From assembly GCF_037975245.1 (NCBI RefSeq), contig NC_092580.1:5928501-5992500 (forward strand): 64,000 nt of DNA, written 5' to 3'. Source of the DNA: Apostichopus japonicus. Its lineage: Eukaryota; Echinodermata; Holothuroidea; Aspidochirotida; Stichopodidae. Position numbers and translations under genes: made by a program. Below are positions 21,639-32,983 of this stretch, piece after piece; the stretch's first letter is position 1, and each line of letters starts with the position of its first letter. The notes beneath the pieces are model-generated. The model did not search any database. It saw only the letters and a program-made list of their open reading frames with translations, and had not been told where the DNA came from.

Positions 21639-23569
21639 AGGGGAGGGGAGAAGTATAGATAACAGTATATGATATCCTAACTGTTTTCCTTCTTTACCAG
21701 CCGGCTTGAAGTTAAGAAGAACTGTATTGGCGTCATAGCCTGTATAGAACTGAAGCATAGTCTTTGCAGTAGCAAAGAACTTGATTTGTAAAGGACGATA
21801 TAGAATAAATGGTAACTTTACTGAAGCCGTACATGTCTAGGCAGACGACTTATCCTGTTGTCTCATCATACCCGCCATTTTATTGAATTCCTACTTGATA
21901 ATATGCATGACATACGGTGTATACCAGTAAAGAATATATTTTTAGGCTTAAGTTTACGCTCGAATACACCTTTGATTGTAAACGATGAATATAAACTTAA
22001 ATAGTTTGTCTTTTTAATAATAACGATATGGTAAATTCAAAACAGCTATTAAGCCCTCTAGAAATAACATGTGCATGGCCAACTCCAAGCTTACAGTAAA
22101 ATGGTGACGATGGTAATGGTAAAATGGTACGTAGGAGGGGGTGGGGAAAGGAGGAGGGAGAAGATGGGGGAAAATGGTAAAATTGTGACGAAGGAGGGGA
22201 GGGGGAAAGAGGGTGAGGAGAGCGAGGTTGACGGCCAGGACCGTAACGTTTGAATGCATTACCTCATATTTGGCAAACGAGGGAGTATGCGATATTTTCA
22301 TAAGATACACTATGTAGTTACACACAATAAGGCCTAGTAACAAAGCTTCTGAACATATAGCGCTGCTACGGCCTTGCATGCATAATAATGTTTGAACAGT
22401 TGGTAACTTTACCTAAAATCGCATAGCATAATGATTAAATAATCGACGTTTCCATGTGCATATTTGAAAACTGCCATGCGCCAGAACTATACAGCAACAA
22501 AATATGCATTTCAATGAAGGTTGTGGAAATAATCTACCGGGAGGGGACTCGACGCGGGGGGGGGGGGGTTGGGGGACGTCATACATCCTTCCAATAAATT
22601 GGGAAAGGTTGTGAGTCAGGAGGGGGAGGGGGAGAAGTAAAGGATATCTGGCTGAAAGCCGGTGCGCCGTTAAGTTGTGCCTGGAACGAAATCGCTGCTA
22701 GTTTTTCATGCCTACAGCGCCGAATTTTGGATCAGTGATAAGTGACAAAAACCAGTAGAGTAGTGCAAAATCTGACGAGCCATTTTGTCTCAAGTAGTTT
22801 CTAGACAACAGTGCCTTATTCGACGAGGGTTTTCAAGGAGGAATGAGTTATTTGACTCGCGTAAAACTCGCGCTAGTAGTGGCGCGAACAACTCAATTCC
22901 GGCCGGGAAGGGGGAGGGGGGGTGGGCGTTTTGAATACTATTCGTGGATATATTTTCGGAAGTGGTATATCCTTTGTTAATCAATCCATGTACGTTTGTA
23001 CTGTGCGGTTTGCCACCGCTGGCTTCACTTTTCAGAAATGATGCATAGTGAGACGTTGGTTTGTAAATAGTTAATATTCAGGTTTTGCAGCAGAAACTTT
23101 AAACATATGGACACGTTGGGGTATCTTAAACACATGATTCGCGGGTGCAAAGGACCATGGATATAGATAAACAACAACCTGAATACTTAATTCATTATCA
23201 ATTGAATTTCTATTCTTCATCATTGGCGTCGCTAAGCTCATGGGGGTATATTCCTTCAAGTGGCACTCGATCCCACCCATGAATTAGACATGTACTAATG
23301 CATATTTATTTATGTATATGCTTTCCGACATTCTGCCGATTTGAAGCTGATATTATAGTTTTGGAAACTGCGAAAACCGTAAAGCTTCAGGGAGCTATTA
23401 CGGCCCTAGACATCACGGCGAAATAGCTTCGCGCTGGCTCATGTAGCATCAGCCTACATTTCCTACATTCTGTGCCCCCCCCCCCCCCCCCCCCGGATAG
23501 AGCAGTATAAACATAGAGCCGCATATGTTCTGAACACAGATAATACACAGCGCTACTGCCTGTAGATGG

Positions 23570-23615
23570 CGCTGTGTAATTATAATAATCGGCGCTGTGT
23601 AATTATAATAATCGA
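23570..23615. repeat. Direct duplication of a 23-bp unit
   Basis: GGCGCTGTGTAATTATAATAATC occurs twice in immediate succession, followed by GAGG. An imperfect further half copy (CAGCGCTACTGCCTGTAGATGGCGCTG) lies just upstream. Confidence 0.85.
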
Positions 23616-26600
23616 GGCCGTATATAGACATTTGGCTCTGTAATTCATTTATTTCTTTTATATCCAATTGTGTACAAAATCTGATAATGATGTGATCATT
23701 TAGTGACAGGAACCGTCCCGTCGTGTCACTCGTAGAATTTTTTTTTTTTTTTGCATTTCGGATGAACATCCGTAACTTTCCGCTTTAACAGTAAAATTAA
23801 ATTTTAATTGCATTCAATCGGAAGAGGATCTGCAGCAAACTTCCCTCCGAACGAATCATCTCTTTAGTCCAAATAACCGGTGTATAGTGCCAGTGGGGTG
23901 CAAGTGGGTGGAAAGGGGTAACTGAGTCAGGATTAAAGATTAGTGAAAGACATATATCAAAATCATAAACAACACATAGGAATACAACGTACTTTCTAGA
24001 GACATGCAATCAACTTTAATGTAATATTAAATTCCACAATGGTTACATTAAGTTAAATAATATTAAACATGAAAACTACCTAACTTCACAATAATGAAAC
24101 AGTACAAAGTGAAAAAATTGTTGTTAGAAACCATTTTGGTTATACTTTAGGAATTCTCAAGCTTCATATTATTCAAATGGGGCTCGCGAGCCTTCTTTCG
24201 CCGAAAAATTCGGGGGAAAAAACCCATTACCGATATTTATGGAAATTAAAGGCGAAAAAGTAGGACATAAATTACATCAAATTTGCAACATATCGAACAG
24301 CAGTTTGCAAGTACAAACACCCTTAATCATATAATAATTTCTCAAGGGGAAAGGGATACCTTGTACCTGTTGACCCCTTTCCACATGCCACACCATCCGC
24401 AACTGGGTGGTCACAAAGATGATGAAGATGAAAATTACGATCACCAAGCAAACATGTTTGAATACCAGGTCTCAAGGTAATAATATTCATGAAAATTTCA
24501 AATATATTCTTCTGTAGATGATACTTGACATTTCAAGTTTTATGTTACGATTTTTGCAAGGTAGCACAAACCTGCCTGCAAACGGTGATGTGCGTGTACG
24601 GTGGGGGAGGGGAGGGGGTACAGCCCTAGGGCATAGTGTCAGTTGGGGCTCAGAGAAAATTGGATGAATTAAGTTCATTCTCCTCTTAACAACATTTTCA
24701 TGGAAAAGGAAGTCTTAAAAGAAGGAGGCCTGGTGATATAAATGCCCCGGGGCCTGACGTTGCTCTCGGCGCCACTTGTCCACAAAAGGAGAGGAATTTC
24801 TAACTTGCCGTCATGCTTTCTACGACCGGACTCTGTATTTAGTAATTAGTATGGTTGGCATTTTCGATAAATTTCCATCAGTTTCCAATGTAATAATTAA
24901 TTTTACATTAATTTTCAGAAGAAAACTGTTATTAACAAAAACGTGCTGCTATGATTAAACTACTACTTTGTGTTCAACTAATTACTTTTACTTGCCACGT
25001 ATTGATTGATAGCACCAGGTGGCCAGCCTGGCGTTCCTTAGCGTACCGAAGGTAGAATATTGGGTCAACTGTACACAATACAGACCAGACACAGAACATT
25101 ACTTCCGTGCCCACAACCGAAAGTCTTTAAGCTGCGCTGATGCATCAATATCATTGGTTTCGTTTACTTGTGCTTACTCATCGTAGGTCTTATTGTTAGT
25201 CCTGATTGAGGCTAGTATTGACCTAAAAATTAACCAAAGACACAACCACAACTTAAGAAACCAAGTGACATTTCACCCATTCTTGGTAGATGGGATAACC
25301 GTAGACATCTTCCTGGAAACCTCAAGTTAATCAACAACGAGAAGCGTGTTTAGGTGATGTTGTAATTTGCGTACCTACGCTATACGGTGCCTAGTATGTA
25401 CGCAGAACTAGTAATACTAGTAAGTATAGTTGTAGTCCCAATACCAGTAATAATACTACTATAGTATAGGCTAGTATTTCTAGTTAACTAGTACTAGGAG
25501 GGAAATTTTACTCACAGCATAGATAAATACCAATACATAGTGACAGCATTCTGATTCTGTGGCTTGCTACATCATTCACCCATACTGTATTACACTGTAC
25601 GACTAATGCTAAGTGGATCTTTCAATTTCCAATCTTGCGGTTGCATCATCAGACTATTCTGAGTTAGCCTATATTTCTTTAATGTTTAAAGAAATTGGCC
25701 TAAGTCCCAAGTGTAAGCTGAGTTGGGAGATGACTACATACTAGACTCAATAGAGAAAAGATCAAAGCCAGGCCTAACTTAGAAAAGGGACACCCCAATT
25801 TCCTTTCAGCCAAAATTGCAGGGAGAGGTAACCTAGCTAGGTCTGTAAATAGCCTAGCCTTTTCCTTTCAACAAGACAAATGTTCATGATCCTTAGGGTT
25901 TATTTCACATTTCCTGATATTGTGATAAAAATCCAGTGAGAGGAAACTAATGATCGATGAAAGTTTGATTTTTAGCAAATTATAACAGATGCTTACTTTT
26001 GATCAAGTGCCTCTTGGAAAGTTTTGGCATTGCCTAGGTCTACAGTTCTTGTGATGGAAATGATAGCCATACTCCTACTAGAGTGGGCACTTAAAATTGA
26101 ATCAATTGTAATCAATTCTTTTACAAAATGTTTATAAATGAACAGGAAATTAGTCCTGTATGTACAGCATAGTGATACAATCTGCTAACACTGACACTGT
26201 AGCTAGAAAGAAAGAAATGATAGTGTCGCCATGCTCTGGACACAAAGTGCAGAGAAATTACACACACCTCTGTGGTTTCCTTTCATATTATTGGACTAAA
26301 TAATGATTAAAATTCTGTCCAAAATAAAACAAAATTTATGAATGATAAAATTAGAAAGTACTGAATGTTGGATTTTCAGTCAACCACAGAAAAAGTCGAC
26401 ATCTAGTTTCAAAATTCTGTGGCAATTTAAAATTTTGTTTCACTGTATCCATCTTGTTATTGTAGGCCTATTTAAATAAGTTTTATCCTGACTTGAACAT
26501 TCAAGTAAGGCATTCAGTAATGTATTATAGACTGAACTATATATACAGTAAGGTCTGCATAAAGTAAATATATGGTGGTGGTTAGCTAGGCTTGATTGGT

Positions 26601-27377
26601 TAGCCTAAGTTAACAACTTAGGCAAAACTCTTACTCAAGTCATGTCAACTGGAGACAAAAACAATGACAAATATTGTGAGGGAGTTTGTTTTGTTTACAG
26701 TTGTTCATGGTATTCCTAATTGGTATATCTAGAAATATCATATTTTTGAGATCATGAAGCAAGTTAATGTAGATAATTTGAGTAATTTCTTTGTGAAGGA
26801 TGCAGATTGTACTATATTGCTGAACAAGCTGTTCAAGATGTGGGTGTTTTGCTTTGCATGGTGGAGGCTGATTTGCTTTGAGCAGGTGTTCCCTCTGCCC
26901 ATCTTAAAACCATCATACAAACTGGCTGAATTGAAAAAAACGATTGTGGGTTTAGAAATTAATGGATTGTTCCTGCTAAAAGAAGTTGCAACAAAATAAT
27001 TGAAAGAGTATTACTGTAGCTTCTGTCAATAAAAGTTGCACTTGGTAATTTGGAAAAAAATCACACAGATATAATGTTCATGAAAATGTGGAGCTTGTGC
27101 ATATGAAGGTAAAATGCTACAGTAGGCTTTACCTTGAAGCAATGGGAAATAGTTTAGGCTGAGAGTTACATATATGCTGTGATTTATAGCGACAGTTTCT
27201 TTGCTGCTTTCCAGTCAAAGAAAGCTACTATCTTAGCTTGCCCATACAAAATTGATGTATTTATTGCAAGATTATATTTTCCTACTGCAAAGAAACTGAA
27301 TCAGAAAACTTACGTCGTAACTGAATTGACTTTTGTATCTTATTTTTTGCTTACAGAAGAAACCACGTCCTTGCATT

Positions 27378-28757
27378 ATGATGGTCAGACGTGTGCTACC
27401 CACAGTAGTGATTCCTCTGCTTGTGTTATTCACAGTTCTTTACTACAGCAGCTTTCTACGAAGCAGTGGTGGGAATCTCTATCACTACATTAATGAGCTG
27501 GAACAGTATGAAGCTATCAGGGGTGATACACTGTATGAAACGAAGGCTGAAGAAACAGTAGCATTGTCACATACAACCAAAGATCAGCCTAATCTTGTTC
27601 TCGAGAAACTAATGGGTAACCATCTAAGAGAAGACTGTTACATCCGAATATTACTTTGGAGAAATCCAGGGAAAGAACAGATTGATCTAGGTTTAGATCA
27701 TTGGCAGAAAGCAAAATGTAGAAACAGAATATCTTGCAATATTGAGATGTTATATAGCAACAATCTGGAGGATATCGCAGTCAGTGACATTGTTATCATA
27801 ATGCCCGGTCCTTTCCGAAATTTTGTGTGGTCGAAGCTGTTAGAAGTAAGGCCCCCTGGTCAGCAGTGGGTCCTGTATTCAAGGGAAAGCCCAGTCCACG
27901 AGCCTCAGTTTTCTCCACCATCCACGATGACCAAGGAAAACCCGTATAATTTTACAGTAACTTACAGGAGCGATTCGGATGAGTGCATTACATGGGGCTT
28001 CTATTATCCTGGTGAACCTTCTTTTGCAGCAGCTAAACGCATGGACTATACCAAAGGCAAGAGCAAACTCATGACGTGGATTGCTTCAAGGTGTGACCCA
28101 TTAGGTTGGGAACGTACAAAGATTGTCCAAGAAATTCAGAAGTACTTGCCTGTGGATACGTATGGAAAATGTGGGACCTTAGATTGTCCAAAGAGAGACA
28201 AGGAGCAGTGTCAAAGTTTATTCAGTTCATATAAGTTTTACCTTTCTTTAGAAAACAGCGAGTGCAAAGAATATTTCACTGAAAAATTTTGGAGCAACGC
28301 TTTTGTTCATAGAATGATACCTATTGTGTATGGTGCGCCAAAAGAAGATTATGAAAGGTTAGCCCCTCCACATTCTTTTATCCATTTGGAAGACTTTGAC
28401 ACAATGGAAGAATTTGTGGACTACATTATGCTGTTAGATAGTAACAGTACTCTATATAACAAATACTTTCATTGGCAAAGTGAAGGAGGCTTTAGATCTG
28501 GCCCAGGACATAGAACTACACTGAGTCCAGCAGGGCTTTGTACCATCGTAAAAAAAATGAAAAGGAACTCACTTAATCCAGAGCTATCATGGCGTTACAA
28601 AAATCCAGACTTTCACAAGTGGTGGGAGCAATCTTGCAGCAGTCGAGAAAAATTGTTAGGCATTAAGATAAAAGTAGATGAACCAATTTATCGTGAAAAC
28701 AAGCTGGAAGGCTCATACAGTGCAGTGAAAAATGGAAAGTCAATTGCAACGAGCTGA
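27378..28757 (+). CDS. Alpha-1,3-fucosyltransferase (GT10 family), type II Golgi membrane protein
   Basis: The CDS is 459 codons plus stop, uninterrupted. The start is the first of two adjacent ATGs (27378, 27381); the upstream part of the open frame is probably intron, because a good acceptor (TTTTTTGCTTACAG) ends near 27356. The product has a short N-terminus with Arg residues, a signal anchor at residues about 6-27, a stem, and a GT10 catalytic domain. Diagnostic segments are YSRESP (167-172, acceptor-side motif), TYRSDSD (195-201) and the GDP-fucose-binding motif FYLSLENSECKEYFTEKFW (287-305, with E292, N293 and T301-E302-K303). Such enzymes move fucose from GDP-fucose to N-acetylglucosamine of N- or O-glycans in the Golgi lumen. 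Length fits animal FUTs; the exact vertebrate orthologue (FUT4/7/9 type or other) cannot be told by eye. Confidence 0.93.
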   Translation: MMVRRVLPTVVIPLLVLFTVLYYSSFLRSSGGNLYHYINELEQYEAIRGDTLYETKAEETVALSHTTKDQPNLVLEKLMGNHLREDCYIRILLWRNPGKEQIDLGLDHWQKAKCRNRISCNIEMLYSNNLEDIAVSDIVIIMPGPFRNFVWSKLLEVRPPGQQWVLYSRESPVHEPQFSPPSTMTKENPYNFTVTYRSDSDECITWGFYYPGEPSFAAAKRMDYTKGKSKLMTWIASRCDPLGWERTKIVQEIQKYLPVDTYGKCGTLDCPKRDKEQCQSLFSSYKFYLSLENSECKEYFTEKFWSNAFVHRMIPIVYGAPKEDYERLAPPHSFIHLEDFDTMEEFVDYIMLLDSNSTLYNKYFHWQSEGGFRSGPGHRTTLSPAGLCTIVKKMKRNSLNPELSWRYKNPDFHKWWEQSCSSREKLLGIKIKVDEPIYRENKLEGSYSAVKNGKSIATS

Positions 28758-31700
28758 AGAAAGTAATAAGACCTTCCTGGGCAATGTGGCTGAAATACTT
28801 GCAATTCATGAGTGTGTAGATAAAAGAATGCATTGTGAGTATGTATACTATGAGGCATGAGTGTGTATAGGGAAAGATGTGCAAAATTATTTTGGTTTAT
28901 TGAGCTTGTTCAAATACTGACAAATTAGAAAGTTAAGACAGTGCTTTGTTTAAGCTAATCTCTGGTATCACTTGTGAGGAGGCTTGTTAAAGTATATTAG
29001 TTATTAATAATTACTAATAATTAATATATTCGTATTAGCTTCTTCTCATACCTTTATTGCAGTCATCTTGTAGTTTGAGACTTTATCAAAGCAATTTTCT
29101 TCTTCTCTTTTGCAGAACATTCATCATGCTTGATAATTGCACAATATTTTTTAATTGAACATCTTTGAGTATTCTTAACTTTCTTATTATATTTTTCTTA
29201 CATTTTCTTCGTGTTGTTATTCAAGGTTTAATTCAGTACTTAGTATTATCATTTTCTGTATCTTTGTTTTTGGTGAAAGAAGTAAATAGAGGTGAGGTGA
29301 TAGAGGTGAGGTAGACAGTTATTAGTTTTTTCTTGATATCTGATGGAAGTTGTGGGTATCAACCATAATTCTTCACAACAATAGTAATCCAGCTATCTAC
29401 AGTGTACGGAATCACAGGATGTATAAATCAGACTGCCTAATATCTTTGCCACATATTACAAGACCTTCAGAGCAGATTCCCATACAGTAGGTCTGTCCTC
29501 CTGTGCAAGTAAGAATCATAACAGAAGGTATTTGAAAGTGATATTAAGGTTCATCAGTAACTTGAGTGCACCATTTTGGGAGAAACATTCATGTTGTTTG
29601 AATGGATCGTTACACTGGTTGGGTAATTATAATTCAAGCAGATCTGGGGAAAAGTATAGAAAGTTCATAATTTTAATGATGACTTGGTACAAACTTTTTC
29701 AGGTGACAACAGTTTGTCCATTTGAGTCATGGATCCTTACAGTTCAGATGAGAATATCACACCTTTTTATATCCCAATGGAAAGAGAAAGAAAACTTCCT
29801 CGACATGAAATTCATTTGCAGAGCCTGTATATGCTGAAGTGACTACTTCCAATTTAACATTTGAATAAAAACTAAGCATGGCATTGTGAAACTGAAAGCT
29901 TAGTGATTGACAGGATGTTGCAGCTTCCATCTAGTTGATATAGGGGCATAGGAAGTATATACAAGGACTGTAAAGGCACAAAACGTGAGCCTATTTACTG
30001 AACTCTGCAGAGTGAAAATTTCCCACTTGTTGTGAAGCTCACAATCACTAACTATAAGATAATTGGTTTGCGATAGATTTAACTAAATTAAAACATTTCA
30101 TGTACGTTTTGTTTCATTTCAATTAATCTGTAAAAGTGAAGGTGAATATGAAGTTTATTGCATATGTACATACATATGTTTATATGTACACACAGGATAT
30201 AATAAATTGCAGTCTATAGCAAGTTCTTGCATTAAACAATATTGATATTGTTGTAGGAAAATGGTGCTATAATTCAAGCTTGGCTTGAGTCTAGTGTTTA
30301 ATCTTCAATTTGGAGATTTTAAACCTGTTTTTGTTTCTGTAACTGATCTGTGTATATTCAAAGTCTCTGGGTTGCAGTTGCAGTAATGGTCATGTGGTCG
30401 TTCAATCATAACCAAAATCAGCTTTGGAGGTTGTTCAACAGATGACTATCTGTTTATATCGAAGTTTGATTGCATTGTAAATATGTAAGATAATGGTATA
30501 AGGTATAATGAAAGAAATTATATCACCTTTCATCATTTTGAAGATACAGAAAATAAAACAAAAATGGCGAAGGGGAGTTTACTATCCCTAAACTGGTGTT
30601 CTTTTCACCAAATCTGCGCATTCCTCCTACAGTTGGTCACTGTTTGTTATTTTGCTACATTTTCTTGGACAAACCAATATGCTGGTAGGATAACCAGAAA
30701 GTAATACCTGGTTGTCTGAGGGAAAACCGTAAAAAAAAATCCTCAAGAATTTGCTCTGTATAACTAGCTAATGCATTTGCTAGCATGTACTTTTTGGACA
30801 AGAAGAAATACTTTTAACAATACAATGATGGTTCTATTAATTAGGTGGAAAGCAAATCATGTTGATGACTTTGATTGCAACAAGTATTCATCAACCATGG
30901 AAAAAGCAAGCTACTTGCCATTGTTCTACAAATATCTGTACTCTATGTATGTGGAATCATGGTTGACATGAGAAAACAAAAAATAGATATGGATTTCTGA
31001 TCCCTAAATTTAGTATTGTCAAGTTTAACAGGAAACACTATTACAAAAGAAATCGCTTCTGTATTACCATGATCCTTATCATCCTTTCCCAAAAATGTTT
31101 TAATCCAAACACTAATCCCTAATTGTTCATTAATTGTTCATTAATTTCTGTTACAATATTTACAAGTGTGTGTGTTTCTGTATTTGAAAGATTGAGTTGC
31201 ATCATATGTTAAGGCACTTCCAATTTCTCATCAAGAATTTCTTTGTTCTACTCATGTGCACAAACTGTACTCAGTCTTTTTGGAATGTAAAGGATTTCAA
31301 GCTGCCGATGTTTACAGCTATCAAATCACAGACTTCCCAGCAGGGTTTCATAATGATTGGTGGATTTGGATCAAGTGACAGGAACACATGCATACATCCC
31401 ATACCTGTTTACATTAACACATGTACCATTAAGGAAAGGATTTGCACTCTTTTTCTCCATTTTATGGAGCGTTTTACAGAATTTGTCATGCTGTCAAGGA
31501 TATAAAGTATATTTTTCTTGTGTTTGTCAAGTACTAATAAGTTAAGTCACCAATACTGTCAGTAAAACCTTCTGAGTCAAGTTATAGTATAGCTGAAAGC
31601 TGTGTTTAATGTTGTTGTCTGACCAGGCCATGTAATCTTACAATATAAAATATATTTTACTACATTAACTAACACCTCTGGTTGGTGACAACTGTATAAC

Positions 31701-32743
31701 TGTTTCTAATAACTGTCAAATCTAAGAATTTATTTTGTTCCACATATTATATCAGTTTGTTATATGTTATATCAGTTTGTTTCATGGGCAAATGTTTGAG
31801 GTTTTGCTGCTCTGTTGCAATTTTGATGAACTTAAGTAACGCATCGTGAATATTAAATAAGTTTACTAATGTTAAATAATATGATATAATTGTTTGCTAC
31901 TCATCTTTCAAACTCACAGATTATGATTGACTCAATGCAAAAGGCTTCTGTAACATAATGATGAATATCTGGAGTTTGGCCAAGTTGCATAAAGCAGAAA
32001 CTTGCCCTGACATTGTGTTTGGCTATTTTCATGGAGCAGCTTTTGAGGAAGAACTCTTTCAGATGTGTAAATATTGCCTTACAATGTAGAGGGTATCACC
32101 TTGTATTTGTTCCGAGGCTCCCCCCCCCCCTTCCCCCATTTGACTTTTTTAAGAAATCAGATATCTGATAAAATGAAACAATATACTTCTTAGCAGTTTG
32201 AAATCAATCTGGTTTGCTTCTTTGGTAAACATAAATCCCAATTTCATAAATTATTAGTATTTATCAAGTTACCCTCTTCATGGCCTTTCTCATATGGATT
32301 GTCTTCCTTAATTGTCACTAACTCATATAAACATTTGTTCAGGTTTTAACAATCCCCACCTCCCCACCAGTAAGTATTAAAGGCTGCTTGTTGATGTAGA
32401 CTACTGTAGTCTATGCTGCATTCCATGGCACATATCAATTGACATTAAAGTATTTAGTTTATAACCCATGCTTGTTACTCCTAATGTATTCATATTAAAG
32501 TCACATTAACAGTGTTTTCTTGTTTATTACTTTTGTGTCATGTTCTTAATTATCCTCAGTTGTCTTGTTTTAATCATTTTCAATACAGTGACCAAAGTTT
32601 TCCTCAGTTGTTTTGTTTTAATCATTTTCAATACAGTGACCAACACACAGTCGTAATGATATATATTAGAGAGACTACAACTGAACAATTTTGACTAGTA
32701 GGATGCCATTGGGTTGAATTCTTGATCATCTACTGTGTATTCC
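28758..32743. other. Probable fucosyltransferase 3' UTR and intergenic DNA
   Basis: AT-rich sequence with no supported gene. Open frames up to about 100 codons exist but have no domain features or splice context. It contains a 48-bp direct duplication (32553-32643) and a C run near 32120-32130. The 3' UTR end could not be placed. Confidence 0.5.
32553..32643. repeat. Tandem duplication, 48-bp period, two copies
   Basis: TCCTCAGTTGTCTTGTTTTA ... TTTCAATACAGTGACCAA at 32553 is repeated from 32601 with one substitution. It is a simple recent duplication in non-coding DNA. Confidence 0.9.
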
Positions 32744-32746
32744 TTA

Positions 32747-32980
32747 AGGCCGGGTCACATCTGTGCGATTCAACATGCGATTCAACTCGCAACTAAAATC
32801 ATGCGAATCAGAAAAGTTGCTTCTGAGAAGTTGCGCTGATTAGGACATTGTTCTATTGCAAATCTACGGCGCAATTTTTATTGCGCAACAAGTTGATACC
32901 CGTGTCTAACTACGCGATTCAACCTTCAATTGTATTGCGCGTTGAATCGCGTGTTGAATCGCGCAGATGTGACCTGGGCT
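32747..32980. mobile_element. PIF/Harbinger-like MITE, 234 bp
   Basis: The termini are inverted repeats of about 40 bp with about four mismatches: AGGCCGGGTCACATCTGTGC at the left and, read on the other strand, AGCCCAGGTCACATCTGCGC at the right, each followed by GATTCAACA(T/C)GCGATTCAAC. The element is flanked by the 3-bp direct repeat TTA (32744-32746 and 32981-32983), the duplication typical of PIF/Harbinger elements. The interior has no coding capacity, so it is non-autonomous. The family assignment rests on TTA and terminus style. Confidence 0.85.
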
Positions 32981-32983
32981 TTA

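Larger units (their letters stand above)
17331..27377. other. Gene-poor region upstream of the fucosyltransferase
   Basis: About 10 kb with no supported gene. It contains a 20-bp tandem repeat (19637-19709), imperfect repeats with CACTC/GAGTG motifs (about 21170-21530), a short inverted-repeat element (21561-21638), a purine-rich tract (22130-22220), G/C homopolymers (18965-18977, 22556-22568, 23475-23494) and a 23-bp duplication near 23570-23615. Upstream non-coding exons of the fucosyltransferase probably lie in the last part: an acceptor-like TTTTTTGCTTACAG precedes AAGAAACC at about 27357, shortly before the start codon. Confidence 0.5.

Noticed and set aside
22014-22379. 121-codon minus-strand frame
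   Set aside because: It is produced by a GGA/GGG-rich tract; the low-complexity Pro/Leu translation has no domain.
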